From NCBI GenBank assembly GCA_001604215.1, contig LVAX01000043.1:1-40179 (forward strand): 40,179 nucleotides of DNA, given 5' to 3'. Within the stretch, counting starts at the first letter, position 1. Each line of letters begins with the position of its first letter. Below, one piece after another: positions 31,316 through 40,090 of this stretch. Source of the stretch: Clostridiales bacterium Firm_18. GTDB taxonomy: Bacteria; Bacillota; Clostridia; Monoglobales; Firm-18. A program made the translations under genes and the position numbers. Under the pieces are notes generated by a model. It did no database searches, was not told the origin of the DNA, and saw nothing but the letters and a program-made list of their open reading frames with translations.

Positions 31316-33112
31316 ATGAATAAAAAAATTATACCTATCTTGACAATAATGTTAATTTTTCTGCTGGGCGCCGGCTTAAGGGCACAGGGTTATACCGTGG
31401 GGAAAAACGAAAATGTTTATATCCTAAGGGGAGAGGCAAATCCCTACCAGTCCCTGACCCTGGCAGTCTTTGGCCCGGAAAGCGGCAGCTTAGACATTGG
31501 CGATGCAATTTATTTGTCACAAATCAGATGTGACAGACAAGGGGAATTCCTGTTTGAAATTGCATTAGAAAATAATGCGCTGCCAGGTATATATACCTTT
31601 GTTGTGGCTAACATGCAGAATCCCAGATTGATTGAAGGAAGCTTCTTTAATGGAAGCGAGAGCTTATCCGATAAGGAAAAAGTGCAATGGGACATACAGG
31701 CGCTTTCCCTGCAATTCGATGACGAGTCCGAAAGGATTGAGCTGCCTCAGGCGGTCGGATTTGAAATCGGATACGGCAGCAGCATTACTTGGAGCAGCAC
31801 CCATCCGGCAGTTACCATAGACGGAGAATATGCCTATGTGAATAGGGGAAAAATAACACAGCAAGAGATTATCCTCACAGCAACAGCGTCTTATAACAAC
31901 AGCAGGGCGGTAAGGGATTTCGTTTTAAATATCGCACCCCTAACCGATGAGCAACGGGTTGCCAGAGACCTTGACAGTTTGATTATAGACGAAGAAAATC
32001 CGTCTTTCCCGAGCACAGGTGAATATGGCTGCAGTTTAGAATGGTCCGTTATTAATACAGATTCAGTTCATATTGAAAACGGAGCCCTTTTGGTCCAATA
32101 CCATGAGCTTACGGGCGATATTACCGTGGAAGTAAAGTGTGTGGTCCGGTTTAACAACAAAAATGCGGAAAAAACATTCTCTTTAGTAGTAAAGGCTTTG
32201 ACACCCGAGGAAAGAATCCGGGCGGACTTAGATGATATTGTCGTTAATTATAACGGAACAGATGACACGATTACCCTGCCCGACAAGGGCGCACTGTACC
32301 ATACGCCTTTGCTTTGGAACTCATCCAATCCTAAGGTAATCGAGCCTTTTAGGACAATGGCTGCCGTAAACAGAAACGGACTTACGGCGGATACCGTTGT
32401 TACTTTGACCGCAATTTCAAACAACGAATACAGCCTTCAAAAAAGCTTTACCGTAACTGTTAAAAAATCCGCGCAAACCTCCGGAAGCACATCCGGCGGA
32501 GGCGGCTCAAGGCAAAACATGGCGTACACTACTCCGGCAGTTGAAACAGGCCAAAAAGAGGACGAGCCGAAAGCAAGCGGGTATAAAGACCTAAAAGGTT
32601 TTGAGTGGGCAAAAGGCGCCGTGCAGTTTTTAACGGAAAAAGGAATCATAACCGGCATAGGTGAAGGGATGTTTGCTCCCGATAAAAAGGTTACGAGAGC
32701 AGAGTTTGTTACGATGCTGGTGAGAGCGTTCTATAAGGATGCAATTGCCGAAAACGTGAATTTCCCCGATGTTTCCAAAGAGGACTGGTATTATAATCCT
32801 GTTGCGGTTGCCCAAAAGATGCATATAATCGAAGGCGATGAAACGGGGCTTTTTTACCCTGAAGCTGATATAAGCCGTGAGGATATGTTTGTTATAATCA
32901 CAAGAATTATTTCACTTCCTCCGGCAAATGTTCAAATGACTTTTGAAGATACTGACCAATTGAGTGATTACGCCGCAGAGGCATCAATCAGGCTGTATGC
33001 CGCAGGACTGATAAAGGGTGACGGTACTTTGTTAAATCCAAAAAGCCATGCGAACAGGGCGGAAGCCGCACAAATGATTTTTAACATTCTCGCTTATATG
33101 TCGGAGCTTTAA
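31316..33112 (+). CDS. S-layer homology domain protein with bacterial Ig-like repeats
   Basis: A 598-residue exported protein. A signal peptide (about 1-25) is followed by a beta domain (YTVGKNENVYILRGEA...), then three atrophied-Ig-like repeats of about 80-90 residues. Each repeat carries a D-(L/I)-x-x-L/I opening and a W-S-S/W-S-V/W-N-S strand. A Ser/Gly linker (TSGSTSGGGGSRQ) leads to three SLH repeats (about 430-598), each with the (T/S/N)RAE or SRED motif, which bind pyruvylated wall polymer. The protein would sit on the wall and present its Ig-like part outward. ATG 31316 with GGGAG 7 bases upstream is chosen over an earlier in-frame TTG. It is the last gene of the operon. Confidence 0.85.
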   Translation: MNKKIIPILTIMLIFLLGAGLRAQGYTVGKNENVYILRGEANPYQSLTLAVFGPESGSLDIGDAIYLSQIRCDRQGEFLFEIALENNALPGIYTFVVANMQNPRLIEGSFFNGSESLSDKEKVQWDIQALSLQFDDESERIELPQAVGFEIGYGSSITWSSTHPAVTIDGEYAYVNRGKITQQEIILTATASYNNSRAVRDFVLNIAPLTDEQRVARDLDSLIIDEENPSFPSTGEYGCSLEWSVINTDSVHIENGALLVQYHELTGDITVEVKCVVRFNNKNAEKTFSLVVKALTPEERIRADLDDIVVNYNGTDDTITLPDKGALYHTPLLWNSSNPKVIEPFRTMAAVNRNGLTADTVVTLTAISNNEYSLQKSFTVTVKKSAQTSGSTSGGGGSRQNMAYTTPAVETGQKEDEPKASGYKDLKGFEWAKGAVQFLTEKGIITGIGEGMFAPDKKVTRAEFVTMLVRAFYKDAIAENVNFPDVSKEDWYYNPVAVAQKMHIIEGDETGLFYPEADISREDMFVIITRIISLPPANVQMTFEDTDQLSDYAAEASIRLYAAGLIKGDGTLLNPKSHANRAEAAQMIFNILAYMSEL

Positions 33113-33117
33113 TTCAT

Positions 33118-33163
33118 AGGCATAAGGGAGTTGAACCCTATAGAGCTCAGCTCCTCTTATGCT
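33118..33163. repeat. 48-bp palindromic repeat, full but imperfect copy 2
   Basis: AGGCATAAGGGAGTTGAACC, CTATAG and GAGCTCAGCTCCTCTTATGC form an imperfect copy of the palindrome at 13449-13496. It lies six bases after the SLH gene's stop codon and is the only hairpin there, so it may serve as the operon's terminator or a 3'-end stabiliser. Confidence 0.65.
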
Positions 33164-33264
33164 TATGCGTAAATATATAAAGCACATCCGGATGATTGTA
33201 CAAATATAGCTTAGAGATTTTTATAAAAATAAATATATTAAGGCACAAAAGAGGTTTGTTAAGC

Positions 33265-33939
33265 ATGTTTAAATATGAAATGCATTGTCATACTAAAGAA
33301 ATCAGTAAATGCGGAGCCATTGATGCAGTTCCAATGATAGATTTTTATAAATCGGTGGGATATACGGGTGTTGTTATAACAGATCATTTTTTTAACGGAA
33401 ATACCAATGTTCCGCAGGATATATCCTGGTCACAGCGTGTAGATTTTTTTGTTCGGGGATTTGAAAATGCGAAAAAAAGAGGAGATGAAATCGGAATAGA
33501 TGTGTTTTTTGGCTGGGAATTTTCACTCAATGGTTCGGATTTTCTTACATACGGTCTGGACAAGCAATGGCTTTTGGAACATGAAGATTGCCATAGCCTT
33601 GAAATAAATAAGTATTGCGATCTTGTTCATGACAGCGGTGGTTTTATTGTTCATGCACATCCGTTCAGGGAAGCATTTTATATTGATATGATTCGGCTTT
33701 TACCCCGAAAGGTGGATGCGATAGAGTCATTTAATGCTTGCAGAAGTGATTTTGAAAACAAGCTGGCGGATGAATATGCAGACAATTATTCTTTACTTAA
33801 AATTTTTGCAACCGATAACCACATCGGGCATAGAGAGAAGATTGCGGCAGTTGAAATTAGCGAAAAAGCGGCATCAATAAGTGATATTATAGAAAGCATA
33901 TTGGAAAATAATTATCAAAATACTGTTATGGAGCTGTAA
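33265..33939 (+). CDS. PHP-domain metal-dependent phosphoesterase-like protein
   Basis: A 224-residue PHP-domain protein. The metal motifs appear in order: H-x-H in EMHCHTKE, Asp-His in VITDHFF, Glu in FGWEFS, His in FIVHAHPF, and Asp/His in FATDNHIG. Stand-alone PHP proteins hydrolyse phosphate esters such as histidinol phosphate or nucleotides; this one is closer in length to small PHP phosphoesterases (YciV/TrpH group) than to HisK. ATG at 33265 has AGAGG 10 bases upstream; the longer upstream frame has no ribosome site. It stands alone between the SLH gene and a convergent AraC gene. Confidence 0.8.
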   Translation: MFKYEMHCHTKEISKCGAIDAVPMIDFYKSVGYTGVVITDHFFNGNTNVPQDISWSQRVDFFVRGFENAKKRGDEIGIDVFFGWEFSLNGSDFLTYGLDKQWLLEHEDCHSLEINKYCDLVHDSGGFIVHAHPFREAFYIDMIRLLPRKVDAIESFNACRSDFENKLADEYADNYSLLKIFATDNHIGHREKIAAVEISEKAASISDIIESILENNYQNTVMEL

Positions 33940-33979
33940 TGCAAATCATAACAAAACGGACATAGAGCCTTCAACATGG

Positions 33980-34046
33980 TATAATACACCTGTTGGAGGC
34001 GACTATGATGCCGTCGGCATCATGTATTCAATTATACAATATTTGA
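33980..34046 (+). other. Promoter plus 13-codon micro-ORF in a convergent gap
   Basis: TGGTATAAT gives an extended -10 (TATAAT 33980-33985), with CGGACA 17 bases upstream as a possible -35. It is followed by TTGGAGG and an ATG at 34005 that opens a 13-residue frame (MMPSASCIQLYNI) ending at TGA 34044-34046. The ATG lies within the stem-loop ATGATGCC-GTC-GGCATCAT (34005-34023). The frame runs 15 bases into the 3' end of the minus-strand AraC gene. It may be a real short transcript, a remnant of a lost gene's 5' end, or chance. Confidence 0.3.
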
Positions 34047-34862
34047 ATATTTTTTTCTGTATAGCAAAGGGGTCATTCCCAGCGACCTTTTAAACCTTTT
34101 TATAAAATTAGAAGTGCTGTTAAAACCGCAGCCCAAAGCAATTTCGTCAACCGTCATTAAAGTTGATGTCAAAAGCTGCTTAGCCGCGCCAATTCTGTAA
34201 TTTAACAGGTATTCATACGGGGTAATTCCCAAAGCGGATTTAAACTCTCTGATAAAAAAATATTTGCTCATTGATTCGGATTTTGCCATTTCCTCAAGGG
34301 TCAGTTTTTCATTGTATTTAAGGCTAATCAAAGCTTTTACCTTTTCAAAATCATATTTTGTATTAACTATAATTAGCGACGTCATCAGCTCGTGCATGCA
34401 CAAATTGATTTTTGCCGCGGTATTAATGTCTTGTTCAAATATATTATTGTATATTTTCTCCCAAAGGTTTATAAAGACGTCGCTATGCTTAAAGACATTT
34501 CCCCGGGCCTGAATTATTTTTTTATAATAATCGATTAAACTGTTTGTGCTTGCATGTATCCAATAGAAATTCCAATTCTCGTCCAGAGAGCCGTATTCAT
34601 GCCGATCGTTGCAGTCAATGACAAAAATGTCGCCTTTTTTAAGTGTATGGAAGCAGTTATTATATTTTAAATAACCGCAGCCGCCGGTTGTATAGGCTAT
34701 AAGAAGATAGTCGTAATTTTTTCTTTCCACCACATACTCGGGTACCGCGTTAAACAAACCCATATTCGAAGGGGAAATAAAACAATCGTCCTTTTCATCC
34801 TGCGGCATATAAGATATGGACGATATTACATTAACCGGTTCGCGATATTTAATAATAACCAT
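34032..34862 (-). CDS. AraC-family transcriptional regulator
   Basis: A 276-residue regulator with an N-terminal cupin-type effector domain (about 5-150, including KKGDIFVIDCNDRHEYGS). The C-terminal AraC double helix-turn-helix (about 175-275) has KSESMSKYFFIREFKSALG, TVDEIALGCGFNSTSNFIKR and the final PLLYRKKY. ATG at 34862 has CAGGTGG 5 bases upstream; an earlier in-frame start lacks one. It is divergent from the uroporphyrinogen-decarboxylase-like gene, separated by about 140 bases, and is the likely regulator of that gene. The ligand is unknown. Confidence 0.85.
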   Translation of the reverse strand: MVIIKYREPVNVISSISYMPQDEKDDCFISPSNMGLFNAVPEYVVERKNYDYLLIAYTTGGCGYLKYNNCFHTLKKGDIFVIDCNDRHEYGSLDENWNFYWIHASTNSLIDYYKKIIQARGNVFKHSDVFINLWEKIYNNIFEQDINTAAKINLCMHELMTSLIIVNTKYDFEKVKALISLKYNEKLTLEEMAKSESMSKYFFIREFKSALGITPYEYLLNYRIGAAKQLLTSTLMTVDEIALGCGFNSTSNFIKRFKRSLGMTPLLYRKKYSNIV

Positions 34863-35001
34863 ATAAACCACCTGAAAGAATATTTTATACAAAATAAAAG
34901 CCGAAGGGCAACATTTTTATATTTATAAGCAATATTTACTATTTTATCATTCTTTTTTTTATTATACAATATTATTGCAAATAAGTAAAGGAGGATGTAA
35001 A

Positions 35002-36138
35002 ATGGGAATTAAGCCTATTCGCAGCAAGTGGAAAGGAAGGATGAGCGACAGGGAAAGATTTAACAATCAAATGCACTACAAACCGATTGACAGATGCTTT
35101 AATATGGAATTCGGCTATTGGGATGAAAATTTTACATCATGGAATATTTTTAAAGACAATAACATTACAAACAATGAACAAGCTGATTTATTTTTTAATT
35201 TTGACACTATTCACACAATAAGCGGAAACATTTGGATGAACCCGCCTTTTGAAGAAAGGGTTGTTTCAGAATCTGAAACATCAAAAACAATCATTAATGC
35301 TGACGGTTTGACCGCGGAGGTTCCAAAGGATTCTCATGATACAATACCGCATTTTTTAACATCTTCCATAACTACGCCTGATGATTGGAAAAAAATAAAA
35401 AAAGAACGCTTTAGAATTGATGATCCGGGCAGAATTCTGGATATCGGCAAGTTAAAGGCAATGCATCCCGAAAACAGGGATTATCCGCTTGGGATACATT
35501 GCGGTTCAATGATAGGCAAGATAAGGGATATGCTTACCTTTGAAGGCTTGTGCTATGCTATTTACGACTACCCCGAAATGGTTGAGGATATGGTTGAAAC
35601 ATGCTGCCAGCTGGTGGAAAGCTCTCTTGACCAGCTTTTGCCTCATTTTGATTTTGATTTTGCATCGGGTTGGGAAGATATTTGCTTTAAAAACGGGCCT
35701 ATCGTTCCCCCTGAATATTTTAAAAATGTTATCATGCCCCGATACAAAAGAATAAAAGCAAAGCTTGTAAAATACGGCATAGACATATGGTACACGGACT
35801 GCGATGGTGATGTGCGCCCGATACTTCCCTATTTGCTTGAAGGGGGCATAAATTGTTTATTCCCCTTTGAGGTAAACGGGTGTTCGCACCCGAAGGAACT
35901 GCTTGAAGAATACGGCAAAGACCTTCGTATTATGGGCGGTGTGGATAAAATGAAGCTGAAAGAAGGGCGGGATGCGATAGACCGGTACCTTGACAGTATT
36001 GCTCCTTTGGTTGAACGCGGAGGGTACATACCGTTTTGTGACCATCGCTGTCCGCCGGATGTAAAAGAAGATGATTATTTATATTACCTTGATATGAAGG
36101 AAAAACTGTTTGGATTCCGGTTTTATACTTTGTCGTAA
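35002..36138 (+). CDS. Uroporphyrinogen-decarboxylase-superfamily protein, probable methyltransferase
   Basis: A 378-residue URO-D-fold protein. Seen are the N-terminal RERFNNQMHYKPIDR, the region DYPEMVEDMVETCCQL, WEDICFKNGPIVPPEYFKN, WYTDCDGDVRPILPYLLEGG and the C-terminal IMGGVDKMKLKEG. The Arg-rich N-terminal loop of true HemE (RPPxWxMRQAG) is absent, so this is one of the catabolic relatives such as MtaA/MtbA-type corrinoid or O-demethylating methyltransferases. AAGGAGG precedes the ATG at 35002. Its 3' end overlaps the convergent ECF S-component gene by 16 bases. No corrinoid protein gene is adjacent. Confidence 0.8.
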   Translation: MGIKPIRSKWKGRMSDRERFNNQMHYKPIDRCFNMEFGYWDENFTSWNIFKDNNITNNEQADLFFNFDTIHTISGNIWMNPPFEERVVSESETSKTIINADGLTAEVPKDSHDTIPHFLTSSITTPDDWKKIKKERFRIDDPGRILDIGKLKAMHPENRDYPLGIHCGSMIGKIRDMLTFEGLCYAIYDYPEMVEDMVETCCQLVESSLDQLLPHFDFDFASGWEDICFKNGPIVPPEYFKNVIMPRYKRIKAKLVKYGIDIWYTDCDGDVRPILPYLLEGGINCLFPFEVNGCSHPKELLEEYGKDLRIMGGVDKMKLKEGRDAIDRYLDSIAPLVERGGYIPFCDHRCPPDVKEDDYLYYLDMKEKLFGFRFYTLS

Positions 36139-36806
36139 AGGCCGAATTTTTGCTTTATTCTTTCAAGCTTTTGAATCATGGGAACGGAAGCGACGTAAAG
36201 GAAAAACGCGGTCGCAGCGGCAAGCGCGGCGTTAAACGGCAGGCCCGCAATATATATTGCCGCCACCGTTTGCGGGGTTATTTCGGGGGTGGTGCCGATC
36301 ACTGTCCAGATATCGACTATCGCGCCGAATATAAACCCGGATATCAGCCCGAAAATACACAAGCCCAGCTTGCCCGTAATTATTTTTTTCCGTGACAAAA
36401 CACCGGCCGCATAGCCAATCAGCCCGCAGCAAAACATTTGCCACGGAGTGTGCGGGCCATGTCCGAAAAAGAAGTTTGAAACAAGCATGGAACAAGTGCC
36501 GCACAAAAAGCCCGACTCCGCCCCGAATACAACCGCCGTTATAATAACTATTGCAATTATCGGCTTAAACTGGGGCGCAAAAACAAATGCCATCCGGCTT
36601 ATTGCCGCCAATGCGGACATTACCGCAACCGGCACTATTTCCCTTGCTTTTGGTTTTCGCCTTTCAAAAAGCATGTAAAACGGAAGCATGGATAAAAAGG
36701 CTATTATTGTGGCGGCTATTCTCCAGCCGCCTTCTATGAACGAACATATAATCAAAACAAGCGGCGACAAAACTAAAGCTGCCGCTAATATTCTTCTTTT
36801 TTGCAC
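36123..36806 (-). CDS. ECF transporter S component (substrate-binding membrane subunit)
   Basis: A 227-residue membrane protein with about six hydrophobic segments. It has the features of ECF S components: VPVAVMSALAAISRMAF early, followed by GFLCGTCSMLVSNFFFGHGPHTPWQM and PFNAALAAATAFFLY at the end. S components bind the vitamin or cofactor and topple in the membrane when driven by the T/A module. The GTG at 36806 is chosen: GAGGATGTGG lies 7 bases upstream, inside the end of the ATPase gene; a longer in-frame start at 36845 has none. The substrate is not readable from the sequence. It is the last gene of the T-A-S operon. Confidence 0.82.
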   Translation of the reverse strand: MQKRRILAAALVLSPLVLIICSFIEGGWRIAATIIAFLSMLPFYMLFERRKPKAREIVPVAVMSALAAISRMAFVFAPQFKPIIAIVIITAVVFGAESGFLCGTCSMLVSNFFFGHGPHTPWQMFCCGLIGYAAGVLSRKKIITGKLGLCIFGLISGFIFGAIVDIWTVIGTTPEITPQTVAAIYIAGLPFNAALAAATAFFLYVASVPMIQKLERIKQKFGLYDKV

Positions 36807-38401
36807 AGGTTTACCACATCCTCTACCGTAATTGCCCCGGGGCATATATGCCGGATTATTCTGTTTGCTCCGGTTGTGTAATAATTGTTTTCACTGAAAA
36901 ATGTATTTGTTTGGGCATGGGAGATTACCGTGCCGTCAAAAAACATTGCGCACCTGTGTGCGTTTCTTGCGGCAAATTCCAAATCATGGGTTGCCATAAT
37001 AATGGTTTTTCCCATATCCGTTAAAGTTTTTATAATTCTACCGAATTCTTTTTTAAACACGGCGTCAAGGCCTTTTGTCGGTTCGTCAAGCAGGATTATT
37101 TCAGGGTTTTTCAACAATATCTTAGCAAAAGCAAGCTTTTGCTGCTCCCCTCCGCTAAGGTCAAAGGGGTGCCTGGAGAGCAAACCTTCAAGCTCGGTTA
37201 ACGAAACAACCTCTTTTATATCCTCCGATAATTCCTTAAGCTCATTTTCAACGGTATTTTGAACAAAAAGAGCTTGCGGCTGCTGGGGCAAAAGGGATAC
37301 TATCCCGTTATACAGCTCGGTGTTTTTGTATTTGCCGAGTTTTTTGCCCAGTATTTTGACTATTCCCCTATACGGCTTGTATATACCGGCCGCTACAGAC
37401 AGCGCGGTCGTCTTGCCTGCTGCGTTTGCGCCCACAAGGCATAAAAATTCCCCTTTGTATGCCGTCAGGTTGGTTCCTTTCAGCACATCCGGCTCGCCGC
37501 TGTCATATTTAAACCATACGTTTTGCATCTCAAGCGAAATATCCGGGGAGAGGGTTGTTTTTTCTTCTTTGCAAATTTTATTTCGATTAATTGTTTGGGT
37601 GTCTATAAATTGCCTGCCTTCCTTTACCGTTATCGGGCTTTTGCCCGTATAGCCCAGCTTCCTGTAAATGCGCATGGCGGCGGGAAAAGCTTCTTGTATG
37701 GGATGCTCGGCTTCTATCGTATCGGGAGCGCTGTCGGATATAATTTTTCCCCCGTCCATTATTATAACCCTGTCCGCCATGGGGAAAACCTCTTCAAGCC
37801 TTTGCTCGCATATTATAACGGTAATTGCAAGCTCCGAATTTATTTTTTTTATCGTTTCAAAAAATTCCGTTGCGGCGATGGGATCAAGCTGTGAAGTCGG
37901 CTCGTCAAGTATCAGCGCTTTAGGCTGCATAACCAGAACACCCGCCAGCGAAAGCATTTGCTTTTGCCCTCCAGACAGCTCGTGAGTGCTGCGCCCGAAC
38001 CAGCTTTGTATTCCGAGGAAGCCGGATATTTCGGCAACCCTTCTCCTGATTGTGTTCGGCGGCAAACCCATTCCTTCAAGCCCGAATGCAAGCTCGTGCC
38101 AAACTTTATCCGTTACGATTTGGTTATCCGGGTCCTGCATTACAAAGCCGATTTCGCATGTGCTTACATCATCGGGCAGCTCGGACAAGGGCAGTCTGCG
38201 GTACAAAATACTTCCGCTTATATCCCCGTGGGGGGTAAGCTCCTTTTTAAGGCAGCGAAGCAGCGTGGTTTTCCCGCAGCCGGATTTGCCGCAAATTAAA
38301 ATGAACTCCCCTTCGTTTACGTCAAGGTTGATATTTTCAATTGCTTTTTTCTTTGCGCCCGGGTATGCGAAAGAAAGGTTGTTTATCTTGAAAATTTCCA
38401 A
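36785..38401 (-). CDS. Fused ECF transporter ATPase (EcfA-EcfA')
   Basis: A 538-residue protein with two complete ABC ATPase domains in one chain. Domain 1 has Walker A GKSGCGKTT (38-46), Q-loop MQDPDNQ, signature LSGGQKQM and Walker B LILDEPTSQLD. Domain 2 has Walker A GANAAGKTT, signature LSGGEQQKLAFAK and Walker B IILLDEPTKGLD with ATHDLEFA. Most ECF systems encode the two ATPases separately; the fusion is a known variant. It powers the T and S subunits encoded on either side. A TTG start with GGAG 8 bases upstream is likely. It overlaps both neighbours (19 and 22 bases), so the three are one operon. Confidence 0.92.
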   Translation of the reverse strand: MEIFKINNLSFAYPGAKKKAIENINLDVNEGEFILICGKSGCGKTTLLRCLKKELTPHGDISGSILYRRLPLSELPDDVSTCEIGFVMQDPDNQIVTDKVWHELAFGLEGMGLPPNTIRRRVAEISGFLGIQSWFGRSTHELSGGQKQMLSLAGVLVMQPKALILDEPTSQLDPIAATEFFETIKKINSELAITVIICEQRLEEVFPMADRVIIMDGGKIISDSAPDTIEAEHPIQEAFPAAMRIYRKLGYTGKSPITVKEGRQFIDTQTINRNKICKEEKTTLSPDISLEMQNVWFKYDSGEPDVLKGTNLTAYKGEFLCLVGANAAGKTTALSVAAGIYKPYRGIVKILGKKLGKYKNTELYNGIVSLLPQQPQALFVQNTVENELKELSEDIKEVVSLTELEGLLSRHPFDLSGGEQQKLAFAKILLKNPEIILLDEPTKGLDAVFKKEFGRIIKTLTDMGKTIIMATHDLEFAARNAHRCAMFFDGTVISHAQTNTFFSENNYYTTGANRIIRHICPGAITVEDVVNLCKKEEY

Positions 38402-39252
38402 TATATCAGCTCCATAGTATTAAAAATTACCGGCATTAAAAACAGCAAGGCGTTAATTAAAAGCTCCGGCGCAATATCCTGCGGCATCAGTGAGCCTTGT
38501 ATAGCGGGGTAATATTTAAAAGCAATATTGCCTTTAATTCCGGACCAGAAGATGAGGGCTGCAATTGCAATTAAAAAAATAATTGCTATTTTATCTCTTT
38601 TTTCATATGTATAGGGGGAATAAAAGCTCCTGCCCCGCCTGCCGTACCCCCTTGCGTTCATTGAGTCTGCGGTTTCAATGGAATTTTCAAGGCTCCAGGT
38701 TGTCAGGGCGGATAAAATCTTTATGCCGTTTTTCAATCTAACTTTTAGGCCCCCTGCAAAGACATCGTTCCCTATTGTTTTTTGGGCGCTGGCTATTGCT
38801 ATTACACGCCGCTTCATCCTCGGTATAAGCCTTAAAGACATTGTGATTATAAGGGCGGCGGAAGGCGACACTTTTGCAAACAAATACAACAGCTTGTCCG
38901 AGGTTAAGTTTTCGTTAAAGCTTACAAACCAAAACATTACGGCCGCAAACATAATGCCGGAAAACAAACCGTAAAGCACGGCCTCTAATGTTATCGCACT
39001 GTATTTTATATAAAAAAGGATTGTACTGCCCTTATGGTTAACCAAGGGATTTACAATGGTGAAAACAACAATAACAGGAAGGGCAGCCGTCAACCCGAAC
39101 CTGACAGCCTCCGCCCCTTTTTGCCAAACGGCGTATCCGATTGCAGCCGCAAGGCTTAACATAATGCATGCCGGATGAGTAAAAAGCACGGTAGCGCTTA
39201 TTGAAACGACAAAATATAAAAAAACGGTAACCGGATGATATGTACTTAGCAT
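38383..39252 (-). CDS. ECF transporter T component (EcfT/CbiQ-like)
   Basis: A 289-residue membrane protein with several hydrophobic segments and the EcfT coupling motifs: RLIPRMKRRVIAI and, further on, SIETADSMNARGYGRRGRS, where the Ala-Arg-Gly pattern contacts the ATPases. It is the scaffold linking ATPases to the S component. GAGG lies about 9 bases before the ATG at 39252. It is the first gene of the T-A-S operon. The upstream 80 bases show no vitamin riboswitch I can recognise. Confidence 0.9.
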   Translation of the reverse strand: MLSTYHPVTVFLYFVVSISATVLFTHPACIMLSLAAAIGYAVWQKGAEAVRFGLTAALPVIVVFTIVNPLVNHKGSTILFYIKYSAITLEAVLYGLFSGIMFAAVMFWFVSFNENLTSDKLLYLFAKVSPSAALIITMSLRLIPRMKRRVIAIASAQKTIGNDVFAGGLKVRLKNGIKILSALTTWSLENSIETADSMNARGYGRRGRSFYSPYTYEKRDKIAIIFLIAIAALIFWSGIKGNIAFKYYPAIQGSLMPQDIAPELLINALLFLMPVIFNTMELIYWKFSR

Positions 39253-39334
39253 TTGATTTGTCCTCTTTTGTTTTTTTTAATTTTAGCATTAAACGCATGT
39301 TATGTCAATGTCAAAAAGGCAGCGTTAAGCCACA

Positions 39335-40009
39335 TCAGTTACTTATAGCGGCGTATGCGTCGGGTACTTTACCGACTATTATTGTTTGTGCTATGGGGAT
39401 AGATGATGTAATCTCCGCGGATGAGCTTGCCGTCGGGAGTATTACGCTAATCGTCAGTTTAATGTTAAGGTGCACGTCGTGTTTTGTCTGATTTATCCCT
39501 GCGGCGGTAAAATTACCCCAAAAATCCATTTCCATGGCTCCGACCGTTACAAGTTTAAGGGGTATCCTCGGGCCGCGGCCCGCGGTCAGTTCATTGTTTA
39601 GCATGCTGCCGACGGGAATTGATATTGCATCTGTATCCAGCTTGTTTATTTTGTCTTGGATTTCCTCCGAGATTCGTGCTTTCAGCAGATTCATTTTGGC
39701 GGTATTTGCTATTATTGCGGATATATCGCCCGAAGAATTTTTTTGTATATCGAAAAGCTCGCCATATTCAATATTTTCGGATAAAATCTGGCTGGAAACC
39801 GTTTCGTTTATTATAACGGTGCCTATTGCTTTTGCTTTGGACTCCGCCATTGCAAAGGCAAGGGGCATAATATTGTTTCTGACGGATATTAATATGTATA
39901 TCAGCATGGGGAAAACAACGAATAATATTATAAAAAATATTATTCTGCGCCTGTTTCTCCTGCACAGATAGCTAAAATGAGAGCCGAACCTGCTTGCAAT
40001 AACCTTCAA
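39335..40009 (-). CDS. yunB: Sporulation protein YunB
   Basis: A 224-residue YunB-family protein, known in Bacillus subtilis as needed for normal sporulation. A basic N-terminus (RRNRRR) and one transmembrane helix (about 23-42) are followed by the family's PLAFAMAESKAKAIGTVIINE motif (in part), a middle alpha/beta region and the C-terminal PIAQTIIVGKVPDAYA. The same TTG-type start use as elsewhere is seen: TTG at 40009 with AAGGGGG 8-9 bases upstream, the nearby ATG being out of frame. Its presence shows the organism can sporulate. It is monocistronic here. Confidence 0.88.
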   Translation of the reverse strand: MKVIASRFGSHFSYLCRRNRRRIIFFIILFVVFPMLIYILISVRNNIMPLAFAMAESKAKAIGTVIINETVSSQILSENIEYGELFDIQKNSSGDISAIIANTAKMNLLKARISEEIQDKINKLDTDAISIPVGSMLNNELTAGRGPRIPLKLVTVGAMEMDFWGNFTAAGINQTKHDVHLNIKLTISVILPTASSSAEITSSIPIAQTIIVGKVPDAYAAISN

Positions 40010-40090
40010 CGCATTTTCCCCCTTTGTCTATTTTATGCCGGGCAATACCAAAAAGTGATAGAAAACAGTTATATTAATTTTTTTTAAAAA

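Noticed and set aside
39253..39334. Cobalamin or thiamine riboswitch ahead of the ECF operon
   Set aside because: The gap is only about 80 bases, AT-rich, and lacks the conserved boxes of either riboswitch; sequence further upstream is the yunB coding region.
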